Notes: generated by a model from the letters alone, not told the origin. A stretch of DNA of 45,111 nt from Lachnospiraceae bacterium (GCA_024698485.1 JAILRC010000055.1:1-45111); one strand, 5' to 3'. Counted from the first letter of the stretch, positions 8,140-20,752 are shown. Numbers and translations are program-made.

Positions 8140-9438
8140 ATGGACAATGTTCAGATAATCGTCACAATGAGTTGCACATGTGCATTGTTCACGTTTGTTC
8201 TTTTAGCCTATAATCTTTTTAAATATGACAAACATGATCGCGCGGATTACTACTTCTCTTTTATGTGCGGGATCATTATCGTTCAGCTTCTTTGCAACAT
8301 TCCCTTTTACTTCTGTCAGGGACCTGACGAACCCTGGTATCCCTATATTTTTAACATTACGGTTTTAATGCAGTTTGCCCTGGGAGGTCCCCTTTCCATG
8401 CTCTATACCAACTATGTGAGCTGTTACCTTCGGGTGAATCCGGAACGCAGACGCAGGATCAGAGTGGGTTTGTTCGAGTATGGAGCTATCTTTGAGGCTC
8501 TTGTCCTTTTAAATCTGAAGTTTGGCTTTTATTATACCATAAATGAGGCAAATGAGTACAGCAGGGGAGAGTTTTGGATTGCATGCCAGTTTCTTGCGAT
8601 ACTCCCGGTCATCTATGCCGTAGCGCTGTTTATTAAATACAGGGACAACATGTACCGAAACGCTCTGCCGGGTACACTGATCTATCTTGCTCTGCCCATC
8701 ATCGGATCCTACCTGCATTTTGTGAGCGGGGAGCCTGTTACCTTCTGTTTTGCCTCTGTGGGCATATATGTCCTTTTCTTTAATGTAAAGACGGAACAGA
8801 CATTCCTTTTTGAAAGACAGAGAAAGGAACTGGCGGAGAGCAGGATATCCATCATGCTGAGCCAGATCCAGCCTCATTTTATGTACAATTCCCTCACCAC
8901 CATCGCCGTTCTCTGCGACAAGAATCCTGCGGAAGCAAAGAAGGCTACCTTGAATTTTTCCAGATATCTCAGGAAAAACATCGATTCCGTCAACAAACGC
9001 ATGCCGGTTCCCTTTAACAGCGAACTGGAGCATGTCAGCACCTATCTTGAACTGGAGAAACTGAGATTCGGAGACCGGCTGAACGTGGTCATGGACATTC
9101 AGACAACGGATTTTCTGATCCCGCCCCTTACCATCCAGCCCCTGGCCGAAAATGCCGTCAAGCACGGCATATGCAATAAATTGAACGGAGCGGGGACTCT
9201 GACTGTTTCCACCAGAGAAAAGGATGACTGTTATGAGGTCATCGTTTCCGATGACGGAGTGGGTTTTGATGAGGGGCAGCCACAGAACGACGGCAAAGAA
9301 CACATCGGAATGGACAATGTGCGGGATCGTCTTAAAGCTATGTCCGATGCTACCATGAAAGTTGAAAGCCTGGTGGGAGTGGGCACCGTTGTCACCGTAA
9401 GTATTCCCAAAAAGGCGGGAGCTCCCGTCATCAGATGA
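8140..9438 (+). CDS. LytS/YehU-type membrane sensor histidine kinase
   Basis: This is a sensor kinase of the His_kinase (PF06580) class. Residues 1-220 have seven or so hydrophobic segments and form the sensor/membrane part. The phosphoacceptor is H246 in QIQPHFMYNSL, followed by an HATPase domain with N-box QPLAENAVKHG, G1 SDDGVGFDE and IGMDNVRDRLKAM. The ATG at 8140 is chosen because GGAGG lies just upstream; an upstream in-frame ATG at 8059 has no ribosome-binding site and adds a non-conserved leader. No LytTR response regulator is adjacent. The stop overlaps the ATG of the next gene (ATGA), so the kinase and the DUF3810 zincin are translationally coupled. Confidence 0.85.
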   Translation: MDNVQIIVTMSCTCALFTFVLLAYNLFKYDKHDRADYYFSFMCGIIIVQLLCNIPFYFCQGPDEPWYPYIFNITVLMQFALGGPLSMLYTNYVSCYLRVNPERRRRIRVGLFEYGAIFEALVLLNLKFGFYYTINEANEYSRGEFWIACQFLAILPVIYAVALFIKYRDNMYRNALPGTLIYLALPIIGSYLHFVSGEPVTFCFASVGIYVLFFNVKTEQTFLFERQRKELAESRISIMLSQIQPHFMYNSLTTIAVLCDKNPAEAKKATLNFSRYLRKNIDSVNKRMPVPFNSELEHVSTYLELEKLRFGDRLNVVMDIQTTDFLIPPLTIQPLAENAVKHGICNKLNGAGTLTVSTREKDDCYEVIVSDDGVGFDEGQPQNDGKEHIGMDNVRDRLKAMSDATMKVESLVGVGTVVTVSIPKKAGAPVIR

Positions 9439-10583
9439 GATCTATGAAGTTATTTACCGAAACTTTAAAAAGAGTTTTTTTGAGAAAAAGAACATTATTG
9501 CTGCTGTTGGCCGTGGTGGGAGAGGGTTGTCTCCTTATTGCGAAAAACAGCACTTATTTTGCGGAAGAGATCTTTGCAAAACATCTGTACAAATGGTTTG
9601 CCATAGGCTATTCGAGCATTACGGGACTTTTCCCTTTCTCTTTTGCGGAGATACTCATAATCCTGGCGCCCTTTCTTTTGATCGCACTCATCGCAGGATT
9701 TATCGTAAAACTGGTTAAAAACAGGAAGGACTTCCTTTATTGGATCCTCACCTTCCTTTTAAATGCCGCATGTATCGGATCGGTCATATGGTTTTTCTAT
9801 TCCTTCGGATACGGAACATGCTATTACCGTTATCCTGTTTCCGAATACTTCTGTCTGGAGACAAGGCCTTCGTCTGCGGAGGAACTGGCGGATCTTTTGG
9901 CAGAACTTTTGGACAACGTGGAAGAGGAGAGGGCTCAGCTCACATCCTTTGACGAAAACGGCGTTTACCTGCTGCCCTATTCCACAAGGGAACTGGGACG
10001 TGTGGCAAGAAAAGCATACGTCGACTTTGCGGAAGTGTATCCCCTTTTTAAAGGTCATTATCCGGCTCCCAAACCTGTGATCTTTTCTCATTTGATGTCC
10101 TACACGGAGATCATCGGCATATACACCTGCTGGACCATGGAGGCCAATGTTGATGTGGATATCACGGGATATGAGATAGGATCCACCATGTGCCATGAAT
10201 TGTCACATTTAAGAGGGTTTATGAGAGAGGAAGAGGCAAATTTCCTTTCCTATATGGTTTGCATGAATTCCGAAAGCCACGATCTGAGATACTCGGGACT
10301 TATGCTGGCTCTCAGTTACACCATGAATGCCCTTGCGGGGAAAAACATGGACCTTTATCTGGAAACCGTTTCGGAACATTATGTTCCGGGCATATTCACA
10401 GATTTCAGAGCTCAGTCGGAATACTGGGATCAGTTCAAGAAGGCGGAAATAGTAGCGGAAGTTACCAATGAACTTAACGACAATTACCTTAAGGCCAACG
10501 ATCAGGAAGATGGCGTGGAAAGCTACGGAAGAGTGGTGGATCTGCTGCTTGCAAAGTATCGGAAAGACCATGGTTTAGATTAG
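9435..10583 (+). CDS. DUF3810 membrane protein with zincin HExxH motif
   Basis: The product matches the DUF3810 family. Three hydrophobic segments lie in the first 130 residues (about 18-38, 55-88 and 95-125), followed by a soluble domain. A zinc-protease-like CHELSHLRGF motif puts H254, E255 and H258 in HExxH arrangement, with REEEAN just downstream where a third ligand is expected. This suggests a membrane-anchored metallopeptidase, but the family's activity is not established. It overlaps the kinase gene by 4 bases, so it may process or be controlled by that signalling pathway; this last point is inference from coupling. Confidence 0.75.
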   Translation: MRSMKLFTETLKRVFLRKRTLLLLLAVVGEGCLLIAKNSTYFAEEIFAKHLYKWFAIGYSSITGLFPFSFAEILIILAPFLLIALIAGFIVKLVKNRKDFLYWILTFLLNAACIGSVIWFFYSFGYGTCYYRYPVSEYFCLETRPSSAEELADLLAELLDNVEEERAQLTSFDENGVYLLPYSTRELGRVARKAYVDFAEVYPLFKGHYPAPKPVIFSHLMSYTEIIGIYTCWTMEANVDVDITGYEIGSTMCHELSHLRGFMREEEANFLSYMVCMNSESHDLRYSGLMLALSYTMNALAGKNMDLYLETVSEHYVPGIFTDFRAQSEYWDQFKKAEIVAEVTNELNDNYLKANDQEDGVESYGRVVDLLLAKYRKDHGLD

Positions 10584-10684
10584 TTTTATTTAATCTGAAG
10601 GCTTTAGGGCTTGAATTTTGGGAATCATTGATTTACAATTATTGAGTTAGAATGATTTTTTGTATATGATCTGGAGGAATTCAA

Positions 10685-11539
10685 ATGGGATTATTCTCGG
10701 GACTTGAAGAAATAGGCATGAGCGGTCTTTCGAACGTAAAGGTTTTCGAAGACGAAAAGGCAAAGCTCGAAGCGGCTGAGAAAAAAAGAAAAGAGCCCGC
10801 AGAACTCAAAGAAGTTGACTTTATTTTCGATAAAACATACACCTGCCCCATATGTGACAGAGAGTTTAAGGCAAGAACCGTAAGAACGGGTAAGGTAAAA
10901 CTGGTGGGCTCGGACAGCGATCTTCGTCCCCGCTATCAGTTCGATACTCTTAAATATGATGCGGTAACCTGTCCCAATTGCGGTTATTCGGTACTTACGA
11001 GATACTTCCCCGTAAATCCCACATCGGGACAGATAAAGCTCTTAAGAGACAACGTTTGCCGTGCTTTTAAAGGGATCAAAGAGCCCGGAGAGATCATGAC
11101 CTACGATGACGCTCTTACAAGACACAAACTTGCGCTTTTCTGCTCCATCGTAAAGAGAGGAAAGGCCAGCGAGAAGGCTTATACTTGTCTGAAGATGGCA
11201 TGGCTCCTTCGCGGCAAGTCGGAAACTCTTCCCAAGGATACACCCAACATAGAGGCTGTCAGAAAAGATCTTCTGGCTCAGGAGATGGAAGCCATCACCA
11301 ATGCCTATGAAGGTTTTACCGAAGCATTTTCCAAGGAAAACTTCCCTATGTGCGGAATGGATGAGACCACCGTTACCTATCTTACGGCAGAACTTGCGAG
11401 AAAAGTGGGTAAGTATGACGATGCCTTAAGACTCTGCGCAAGAGTCATCACCGGAAAGGGCGTAAACGACCGTATCAAGGAAAAAGCAAGAGATATGAAA
11501 GAGCGTATCTACGTTGAGACCGGACGAAAGGACGGCTGA
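10685..11539 (+). CDS. DUF2225 protein with two CxxC knuckles
   Basis: This is a cytoplasmic protein of the DUF2225 family, function unknown. Two cysteine pairs, YTCPICDREF and VTCPNCGYS, about 40 residues apart (residues 57-100), would form a zinc ribbon. The helical C-terminal half (about 120-280) looks like TPR-type repeats. The ATG follows CTGGAGG. The next gene begins 2 bases after the stop, so the pair is co-translated. Confidence 0.8.
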   Translation: MGLFSGLEEIGMSGLSNVKVFEDEKAKLEAAEKKRKEPAELKEVDFIFDKTYTCPICDREFKARTVRTGKVKLVGSDSDLRPRYQFDTLKYDAVTCPNCGYSVLTRYFPVNPTSGQIKLLRDNVCRAFKGIKEPGEIMTYDDALTRHKLALFCSIVKRGKASEKAYTCLKMAWLLRGKSETLPKDTPNIEAVRKDLLAQEMEAITNAYEGFTEAFSKENFPMCGMDETTVTYLTAELARKVGKYDDALRLCARVITGKGVNDRIKEKARDMKERIYVETGRKDG

Positions 11540-11541
11540 CA

Positions 11542-12279
11542 ATGAAGGAACAGCTCTACACCATCCCCGTTAACGAAGCGTTTGAGGAAAAGACCGAATG
11601 CCCCATATGCTCCATGTACCATTCCATAGAAGAAGGAGCATTGGAATTCACACTGGGCCCCAGCTATATGGAAGACGATGTGCGTATGGTCACCGACGAG
11701 GTAGGCTTTTGCGAAAGACATGTGGCAAAGCTTTATGAAAAAGGCAACCGTCTGGGCCTTGCTCTCATGCTTAAGACTCATGCGGACCGCATGATAGAAG
11801 AGGTTGAAAAAAAGCAGAAGAGTCTTAAAGCGGGGAAAAAGAGTTCCCTCTTTAAAAAGGTTTCCAATGAAGGCAACGAAGTTACGGACTACCTGGACAA
11901 ACTGGAGAAAAGCTGTTTTGTATGCTCCAGGATCGATGAAGTTTTTGACAGATACATCGACACCGTATTTTGGCTTTATGGCTGTGATACGGATTTCAAG
12001 GCACGTTTCAAAGAGTCAAAAGGTTTCTGCAACAAGCATTACAGCCTGCTTTTAAAAAAATGTCCCAAGGCTATGGGAGCCTCCGAAGCAGAAGGATTTG
12101 TGAAGACCTGTTCGGAGATCTACTTAAATAATGTTAAGAGAGTACGAGACGATCTTTCCTGGTTCATAGACAAGTTTGATTACAGATATGCCGATGCACC
12201 CTGGAAGGATTCAAAGGATGCTCTTCAGCGTTCCATGATGAAAGACGATTCCATCTACTATAAACCGGAAGAAAGATGA
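11542..12279 (+). CDS. DUF6062 protein with duplicated CxxC...CxxH metal-site pattern
   Basis: The product fits the DUF6062 family and is probably cytoplasmic. Two similar halves are visible. The first has ECPIC and later GFCERH, spaced about 50 residues apart. The second has SCFVC and later GFCNKH at a similar distance. Each CxxC plus CxxH set could bind one zinc. Helical, lysine-rich segments connect the halves. It lies directly behind the DUF2225 gene, which also has CxxC pairs, and its stop codon sits in the loop of a terminator. No reaction can be assigned. Confidence 0.75.
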   Translation: MKEQLYTIPVNEAFEEKTECPICSMYHSIEEGALEFTLGPSYMEDDVRMVTDEVGFCERHVAKLYEKGNRLGLALMLKTHADRMIEEVEKKQKSLKAGKKSSLFKKVSNEGNEVTDYLDKLEKSCFVCSRIDEVFDRYIDTVFWLYGCDTDFKARFKESKGFCNKHYSLLLKKCPKAMGASEAEGFVKTCSEIYLNNVKRVRDDLSWFIDKFDYRYADAPWKDSKDALQRSMMKDDSIYYKPEER

Positions 12280-12300
12280 CTTCCGGTTTTATTTTTTTTT
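12262..12300 (+). terminator. rho-independent terminator spanning the DUF6062 stop codon
   Basis: AAACCGGAAG and CTTCCGGTTT form a 10-bp stem, followed by ATTTTTTTTTT. The left arm and loop are coding sequence, so translation to the stop would delay folding. Confidence 0.85.
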
Positions 12301-12313
12301 ATAATTATAATCG

Positions 12314-12341
12314 TTGACATTTCTACGTTTTGTGTTAATAT
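12314..12341 (+). promoter_or_regulatory. groESL promoter
   Basis: TTGACA (12314-12319) and TAATAT (12336-12341) are separated by 16 bases. The CIRCE operator begins 12 bases downstream. Confidence 0.75.
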
Positions 12342-12353
12342 ATGATACAGCGT

Positions 12354-12380
12354 TTAGCACTCATATCAAAAGAGTGCTAA
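12354..12380 (+). promoter_or_regulatory. CIRCE operator (HrcA binding site)
   Basis: TTAGCACTC-N9-GAGTGCTAA matches the CIRCE consensus without mismatch. It lies at the start of the groES transcript, so HrcA should repress the operon in the absence of heat stress. hrcA itself is not in this window. Confidence 0.97.
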
Positions 12381-12419
12381 TAACACAAAAAAGTATTTAC
12401 TCGAAGGAGGAAAATAAAT

Positions 12420-12707
12420 ATGAAATTAGTACCGTTGGGTGATAAGGTGGTTTTAAAACAGCTTAAGGCCGAAGAAACAACAAAGTCGGGCATTGTTCTT
12501 CCCGGACAGGCTCAGGAAAAGCCTCAGCAGGCAGAAGTTATCGCTGTGGGCCCCGGCGGAATGGTTGACGGCAAAGAGATCGCTATGCAGGTTAAGGTGG
12601 GCGACAAGGTTATCTATTCCAAGTACTCGGGAACAGAGGTTAAGCTCGGAAACGACGAATACGTTGTCGTAAAGCAGAATGATATAGTAGCTATTGTAGA
12701 AGACTAA
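12420..12707 (+). CDS. groES: co-chaperonin GroES
   Basis: GroES forms the heptameric lid of the GroEL folding chamber. The 95-residue length is normal. The N-terminus ([26 protein letters not shown]) contains the start of the mobile loop that docks onto GroEL, and the C-terminus ends [16 protein letters not shown] as in family members. GAAGGAGG precedes the ATG. It is followed by groEL after 14 bases and controlled by the CIRCE site upstream. Confidence 0.98.
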   Translation: MKLVPLGDKVVLKQLKAEETTKSGIVLPGQAQEKPQQAEVIAVGPGGMVDGKEIAMQVKVGDKVIYSKYSGTEVKLGNDEYVVVKQNDIVAIVED

Positions 12708-12715
12708 GGAGATGA

Positions 12716-14347
<1,632 letters not shown>

Positions 14348-14378
14348 ATCCAAATAAAATAAAGAACGGACGTGACAT

Positions 14379-14882
14379 ATGGAAGGAAATTACTGCGAAG
14401 CAAGAGCAAAAAAACGTAAAACTGCCGGAGATACAGCCATTAAGGTGCTGGTTGTAACGGGCGTTGTATTGTCTGTAGTGGCTGCGCTGCTTTTCGGACA
14501 GTCGTTGCTGCTGATCCTGGCCGTCGGTCTCGGGATACTGGCATATTTTCTGTTCCCCAGGTTCAATGTGGAATATGAATATGTGTTCTGCGACGGACAG
14601 CTGGATTTTGACAAGATCATGAACGGCGACAGACGAAAGCATCTTGCCAGAGTGGATATGGATGCTGTTGTGGTGGTAGCACCGGTCAAGTCTCATGCTC
14701 TTGACGGATACAACCATAACGGTGTGCGTAAGGTGGACTATTCCAGCCTTGAACCCCATGCCAATGTGTGGGGACTTGTGATCTCCGCGGGAGAGCAGAA
14801 GACTGTATATTGGTTTGAACCCTCTGAGGATATGATCCGCAGAATGAAACAAAAAGCACCCAGAAAAGTGGTTGAATACTAG
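14379..14882 (+). CDS. DUF6106-like membrane protein
   Basis: The protein has a short basic N-terminus, two adjacent hydrophobic segments (about residues 20-60) and a soluble beta-rich C-terminal domain of about 105 residues that contains YEYVFCDGQLDFDKIM and ends in a basic helix (MIRRMKQKAPRKVVEY). The pattern fits DUF6106, a family of unknown function seen mainly in Clostridia; the assignment is from memory of the pattern. The upstream gene is groEL and there is no separate promoter that I can see. Confidence 0.65.
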   Translation: MEGNYCEARAKKRKTAGDTAIKVLVVTGVVLSVVAALLFGQSLLLILAVGLGILAYFLFPRFNVEYEYVFCDGQLDFDKIMNGDRRKHLARVDMDAVVVVAPVKSHALDGYNHNGVRKVDYSSLEPHANVWGLVISAGEQKTVYWFEPSEDMIRRMKQKAPRKVVEY

Positions 14883-14926
14883 GCCTTCCGAAGTTGTCAG
14901 AACAGGATATCATTAAAAACACTAAT

Positions 14927-14965
14927 CGTTGCCATTCGTTTAAACAATGAATGGCAACGTTTTTG
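14927..14965 (+). terminator. rho-independent terminator after the DUF6106 gene
   Basis: CGTTGCCATTC and GAATGGCAACG form an 11-bp perfect stem with a 12-base loop, followed by TTTTTG. Confidence 0.92.
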
Positions 14966-14969
14966 TTTA

Positions 14970-14998
14970 TTGCTTTAATTTTTTTTCACGTTTATAAT
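14970..14998 (+). promoter_or_regulatory. guaB promoter
   Basis: TTGCTT and TATAAT are separated by 17 bases, about 35 bases upstream of the guaB ATG. Confidence 0.75.
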
Positions 14999-15016
14999 GG
15001 GTGAAATAAAAAATGA

Positions 15017-16492
<1,476 letters not shown>

Positions 16493-16515
16493 CAAAAAAA
16501 GGAGTTTGAGAAGGT

Positions 16516-16887
16516 ATGGCTGAAATCGTTGAAAAGCGTAGAAGCAAAAGAATACCTGTCAGACTTGAACTTACGGTTTCCAAACTTTTCAAGCAGGCTG
16601 AAATTGAAAAGATCGAGACAGCCGTTCCCATTACGGTTACGGATGTTTCAAGAGATGGCATCGGGTTCAGGTCGAGAGGAAATTTTCCCGTTGGATACTA
16701 CTTCAATGCGAAACTTGAACTTGGTGACAGTGAAAACATTCTCTTCTGTGTTGTTCAGATTATCAGAAAGCAGGAAAGAGGGGATGATGAATTTGCATAC
16801 GGTTGCACTTTCATCGGTCTTGCGTCTGTTCTGAACTATATTTTCGATGACTTCGAAAGAGAGGCAGAAGAGAATGGAACAATTTAA
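16516..16887 (+). CDS. PilZ domain protein, c-di-GMP receptor
   Basis: A single PilZ domain of 123 residues. The N-terminal RRSKR (residues 8-12, RxxxR) and DVSRDGIGF (around residue 43, D/NxSxxG) are both present, so binding of cyclic di-GMP is expected. No output domain is attached, so it probably acts by contact with another protein. The ribosome-binding site is AAAGGAG. Its 3' end overlaps the start of the M16 peptidase gene by 14 bases, so the two are translationally linked, and it follows guaB, which feeds GTP, the precursor of c-di-GMP. Confidence 0.88.
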   Translation: MAEIVEKRRSKRIPVRLELTVSKLFKQAEIEKIETAVPITVTDVSRDGIGFRSRGNFPVGYYFNAKLELGDSENILFCVVQIIRKQERGDDEFAYGCTFIGLASVLNYIFDDFEREAEENGTI

Positions 16888-19795
16888 AAACATTCCCGGT
16901 TACGAGCTGATCGGGATTGAGGAACTCAAAGATGCCAAGGGCACAGGTCTTTTGTTCAGACACAAGAAGACGGGTGCCCGTATTGGCGTTGTAAAAAACA
17001 ACGATGAAAACAAGGTTTTCAGCATAGGATTCAAGACACCTCCCAAGGATTCCACAGGTGTTGCTCACATCACGGAGCACACGGTTCTTTGCGGTTCAGA
17101 GAAGTTTCCTTCAAAAGATCCCTTTATTGAACTTGTAAAAGGTTCACTTAATACATTTTTAAATGCCATGACGTTTTCGGACAAGACCATGTATCCCGTT
17201 GCAAGCTGCAACGATAAGGATTTCAGAAATCTGGAAGACGTTTATCTTGATGCTGTTTTTCATCCCAATCTTCACAAAGTGGATGAGATCTTCAAGCAGG
17301 AAGGCTGGCATTACGAACTTGAAAATGAAAATGATGACATCAAGATCAACGGTGTAGTTTATTCCGAGATGAAGGGTGTATTTTCTAATCCCGATTCCGT
17401 TGCTCAGAGATCCATCACAGACGTTCTTTTTCCCGACACCGAGTACGGCGTTGAGTCCGGCGGCGATCCCGATGTGATCCCGGACCTTACCATTGAAAAC
17501 TACAGAGCTTTCCATAAGACCTTCTATCATCCATCCAACAGCTACATCTGGCTGTACGGTGACATTGATGTGGAAGAGCAGCTCACATGGATGGACAAGG
17601 CTTATCTTTCCGAATTCGACAAGATCGAGGTGGATTCTTCCATCAAGGTTCAGAAGCCTTACGGAACCATTAAGAGATTTGAGAAGTTCTACAATGTTGA
17701 AGAAGAAAGAGAAGACGGCAAGGGAGTTTACTATTCCTACAACGTTCTTGCAGGAGAGAACACCGACCTCATCAAGGGACTGAGTTTTGAAGTTCTGGAC
17801 TATTGCCTTTTCGGCGCTCCCGGAGCTCCCGTAAAGAAGGCTCTTATCGATGCGGGTATCGGTGACGAAGTGTTTGACTACTACGATGGCGGAGTTCTTC
17901 AGCCTTACTTCACCGTAAATGTGAAGAATGCAAAGCCCGGCCTTACGGACAAGTTCGTCGAAGTGATCCGTACCGCTCTTAAGAAATGTGCCGATGAGGG
18001 CATCAGTCAGAACACCATCAATGCTGCCATCAACATCCAGGAATTCAAGTACAGAGAGGCTGATTTCGGCGGCTATCCCAAGGGCCTTATGTATGGCATA
18101 ACAGCCATGAGCACCTGGCTCTACAATGACAATATGGTATTCGACAATATGCGCATGGGAGAAGCATATGCCGAACTCAGAAAGAAAGTGGGCACAAGCT
18201 GGTTCGAGGACATCATCAGAGAGTACTTCCTTGATTCAAAGCACGGCGCAGTTCTTACGGTTCTTCCCAAGGTGGGTCTGAACAAGGAAAAGTCGGACGC
18301 TCTTGCAAAGAAACTTGCATCATACAAGGCTTCTCTTTCCAAGGACGAACTTAAGAAGCTCATCGACGATACCGCAAAACTCAAGAAGTATCAGTCAGAG
18401 CCTTCAAGCGAAGAAGATACAAAGAAGATCCCCCTTCTGGAGATCTCAGACATCAAGAAGGAAGGCAAGGATTTCAATAACGAGAAGATCCTTCCTTATC
18501 TCGGAAATGTGGTATGGCACGATTACGATACCAACGGAATCGCATACATCCGTCTCGGCTTCAAGGTCGATTGCCTGAGCAGCGAAGAGCTGGTATATGC
18601 CACATTGCTCAATGACAGCCTGGCAGTGGTGGACACCGACAAGCACGGATATGGCGAACTGAACGATGAGATCAACATGTACACCGGCGGTATCCACTCC
18701 AATATGGATTACTATGTTGATTACAATGATTACAAGAAGTACACTCCTTTCCTTTTCCTTAACGGCTCCTGCCTCTACGGTCAGATCGACAAGACCTTTG
18801 AACTCATGCGTGAGATCATTTCGGGCTCCAAGTACAATGACGTTAAGAGAAACAAGGAGATCTTCCTGGAGAACAAGTCGGGTATGGAATCCCGCCTCAT
18901 GGGTAACGGAACTGCCATCGCTTCCATCAGACTCAGAGCATATGACAGCGAATCCGGTGTGTTCGATGACTCCGTAAACGGCGTGGGATACTATCGCGGT
19001 CTCAAGAAGATCGTTGAAGATTACGACAAGAATGCCGATGCCGTGGCTGAAAAGATCAAGGAAGTTGCGGGCAAGATCTTTACCCGTGAGAACCTTATCG
19101 TCAGCATCATCAGCGACAAGGACGGCGCAGACAGATGCACAAAGGGCATCGAGTCCATATATGACGTGCTGCCTTCGAGAAAGCAGGCTGAGGCTCTGAA
19201 ACTTCGTGTTGCGGTAAAGAACGAAGGTTTCAAGACTCCCGGAACGGTTCAGTATGTATGCAGAGGCGGTAACTTCAAGAAGGCCGGCTTCGACAGGAGC
19301 GGTGTTATGAACGTTCTGACCTCCACCCTGAGCTACGGCTACCTCTGGAACGAGGTACGTGTTAAGGGCGGTGCATACGGTGCATGGATGAGACTCAGCA
19401 TGGATTCCGGCTTTGCTTACATGGGCTCCTACAGAGACCCCAACCTCAGGCAGACAAACGAGATCTTTGAGAAGCTTCCCGAGTATCTCGAGAAGTTTGA
19501 AGCTGACGAGAGAGAGATGACAAAGGCTGTCATCGGTACTTTCGGAAAGATCGATTCTCCTCTTACACCCAGACAGATGGGCGAGAGAGCATTTAATGCA
19601 TATGTATGCGGCAGAACATTCGAAGATGTTATGAAGGAACGTAACGAGGCTCTGAACTGCACGGTTCAGGATCTTCGCAACGTGGCACCTCTCATCCGCA
19701 GCATCCTTGACCAGAAACTCATGTGCACCATCGGCTCCGCATCCGCCGTTGATGAGTGCAAGGATCTTTTCAAGGACGTTGAATCAATTCTTTAA
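16874..19795 (+). CDS. M16C-type (PreP-like) zinc metallopeptidase
   Basis: A 973-residue insulinase-superfamily peptidase of the presequence-protease type, built of two large halves that close around a peptide substrate. The inverted zinc motif HITEH puts H65, E68 and H69 in place, and the third ligand is the glutamate of SEMKG near residue 166. Length and the SKDPFIELVKGSLNTFLNA segment fit PreP. It probably clears small peptides in the cytoplasm since no signal peptide is present. ATG 16874 (MEQFKNIPGYEL) is chosen because the protein begins there in the family manner; an upstream in-frame ATG would lengthen the overlap with the PilZ gene. Confidence 0.93.
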   Translation: MEQFKNIPGYELIGIEELKDAKGTGLLFRHKKTGARIGVVKNNDENKVFSIGFKTPPKDSTGVAHITEHTVLCGSEKFPSKDPFIELVKGSLNTFLNAMTFSDKTMYPVASCNDKDFRNLEDVYLDAVFHPNLHKVDEIFKQEGWHYELENENDDIKINGVVYSEMKGVFSNPDSVAQRSITDVLFPDTEYGVESGGDPDVIPDLTIENYRAFHKTFYHPSNSYIWLYGDIDVEEQLTWMDKAYLSEFDKIEVDSSIKVQKPYGTIKRFEKFYNVEEEREDGKGVYYSYNVLAGENTDLIKGLSFEVLDYCLFGAPGAPVKKALIDAGIGDEVFDYYDGGVLQPYFTVNVKNAKPGLTDKFVEVIRTALKKCADEGISQNTINAAINIQEFKYREADFGGYPKGLMYGITAMSTWLYNDNMVFDNMRMGEAYAELRKKVGTSWFEDIIREYFLDSKHGAVLTVLPKVGLNKEKSDALAKKLASYKASLSKDELKKLIDDTAKLKKYQSEPSSEEDTKKIPLLEISDIKKEGKDFNNEKILPYLGNVVWHDYDTNGIAYIRLGFKVDCLSSEELVYATLLNDSLAVVDTDKHGYGELNDEINMYTGGIHSNMDYYVDYNDYKKYTPFLFLNGSCLYGQIDKTFELMREIISGSKYNDVKRNKEIFLENKSGMESRLMGNGTAIASIRLRAYDSESGVFDDSVNGVGYYRGLKKIVEDYDKNADAVAEKIKEVAGKIFTRENLIVSIISDKDGADRCTKGIESIYDVLPSRKQAEALKLRVAVKNEGFKTPGTVQYVCRGGNFKKAGFDRSGVMNVLTSTLSYGYLWNEVRVKGGAYGAWMRLSMDSGFAYMGSYRDPNLRQTNEIFEKLPEYLEKFEADEREMTKAVIGTFGKIDSPLTPRQMGERAFNAYVCGRTFEDVMKERNEALNCTVQDLRNVAPLIRSILDQKLMCTIGSASAVDECKDLFKDVESIL

Positions 19796-19804
19796 GGAAC
19801 ATTA

Positions 19805-20752
19805 ATGGAAGAAAATCTTAAATCAGGTTATGTGGCCATCATCGGAAGACCCAATGTGGGCAAGTCAACTCTTATGAATGCCCTCATCGGTCAGAAGATA
19901 GCCATTACCTCAGATAAACCTCAGACAACAAGAAACAGGATACAGACCGTCTACACCGACGAGAGAGGACAGATCGTCTTTCTTGACACCCCGGGCATAC
20001 ACAAGGCGAAGAACAAGCTGGGAGACTACATGGTCACTGCGGCAAATTCCACGCTGAACGACGCGGATCTGGTCCTGTGGCTTGTGGAACCCACCACCTT
20101 CATCGGAGCGGGAGAAAGAACCGTCATCGACACATTGATGAAGTACGACCTTCCTGTGATCCTGGTCATCAACAAGACAGACATATTGAAAGATGACAAG
20201 GAGAAGAGCAGGGCAGAAAAACTTGCGGACAGCATCAAGGCCTATGACGAAGCGTACAGATTTGCGGAGATAGTGCCTATTTCGGCATTTAAAAACAAGG
20301 GTACCGAGGATCTTCTTGCCACCATCTTCAAGTATCTGCCTTACGGACCCATGTACTTTGATGAAGAAACGGTTACGGATCAGCCTCAGAGAGCCATCAC
20401 TGCGGAGATCATACGAGAAAAGTGCCTGAGACTTTTGGGAGACGAGATACCACACGGTATCGCTGTCACCATAGAAAAGATGCATGAGCGCACCGTAAAG
20501 GAAACAGGCGAAGCGTGCATAGACGTGGAGGCTACCATTTATTGCGAGCGTGAATCCCACAAGGGCATCATTATCGGAAAACAGGGAGCCATGCTTAAGA
20601 AGATAGGAACCCAGGCCCGTATTGAAACAGAGAAACTTTGCGAATGCAAGGTGAACATGAAACTCTGGGTGAAGGTGAGAAACGATTGGCGTGATTCCGA
20701 AAGTCTTATGAAGAATTTCGGATACAACAAACAGGACATCGATGTACAATAA
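19805..20752 (+). CDS. era: GTPase Era
   Basis: Era is a GTPase that binds 16S rRNA near its 3' end and helps 30S assembly. G1 is GRPNVGKST, G3 DTPGIHKAK, and G4 NKTD. The C-terminal KH domain includes KGIIIGKQGAMLKKIG (about residue 255). The 315-residue length is typical. It starts 9 bases after the peptidase gene and overlaps recO by 11 bases. Confidence 0.97.
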   Translation: MEENLKSGYVAIIGRPNVGKSTLMNALIGQKIAITSDKPQTTRNRIQTVYTDERGQIVFLDTPGIHKAKNKLGDYMVTAANSTLNDADLVLWLVEPTTFIGAGERTVIDTLMKYDLPVILVINKTDILKDDKEKSRAEKLADSIKAYDEAYRFAEIVPISAFKNKGTEDLLATIFKYLPYGPMYFDEETVTDQPQRAITAEIIREKCLRLLGDEIPHGIAVTIEKMHERTVKETGEACIDVEATIYCERESHKGIIIGKQGAMLKKIGTQARIETEKLCECKVNMKLWVKVRNDWRDSESLMKNFGYNKQDIDVQ

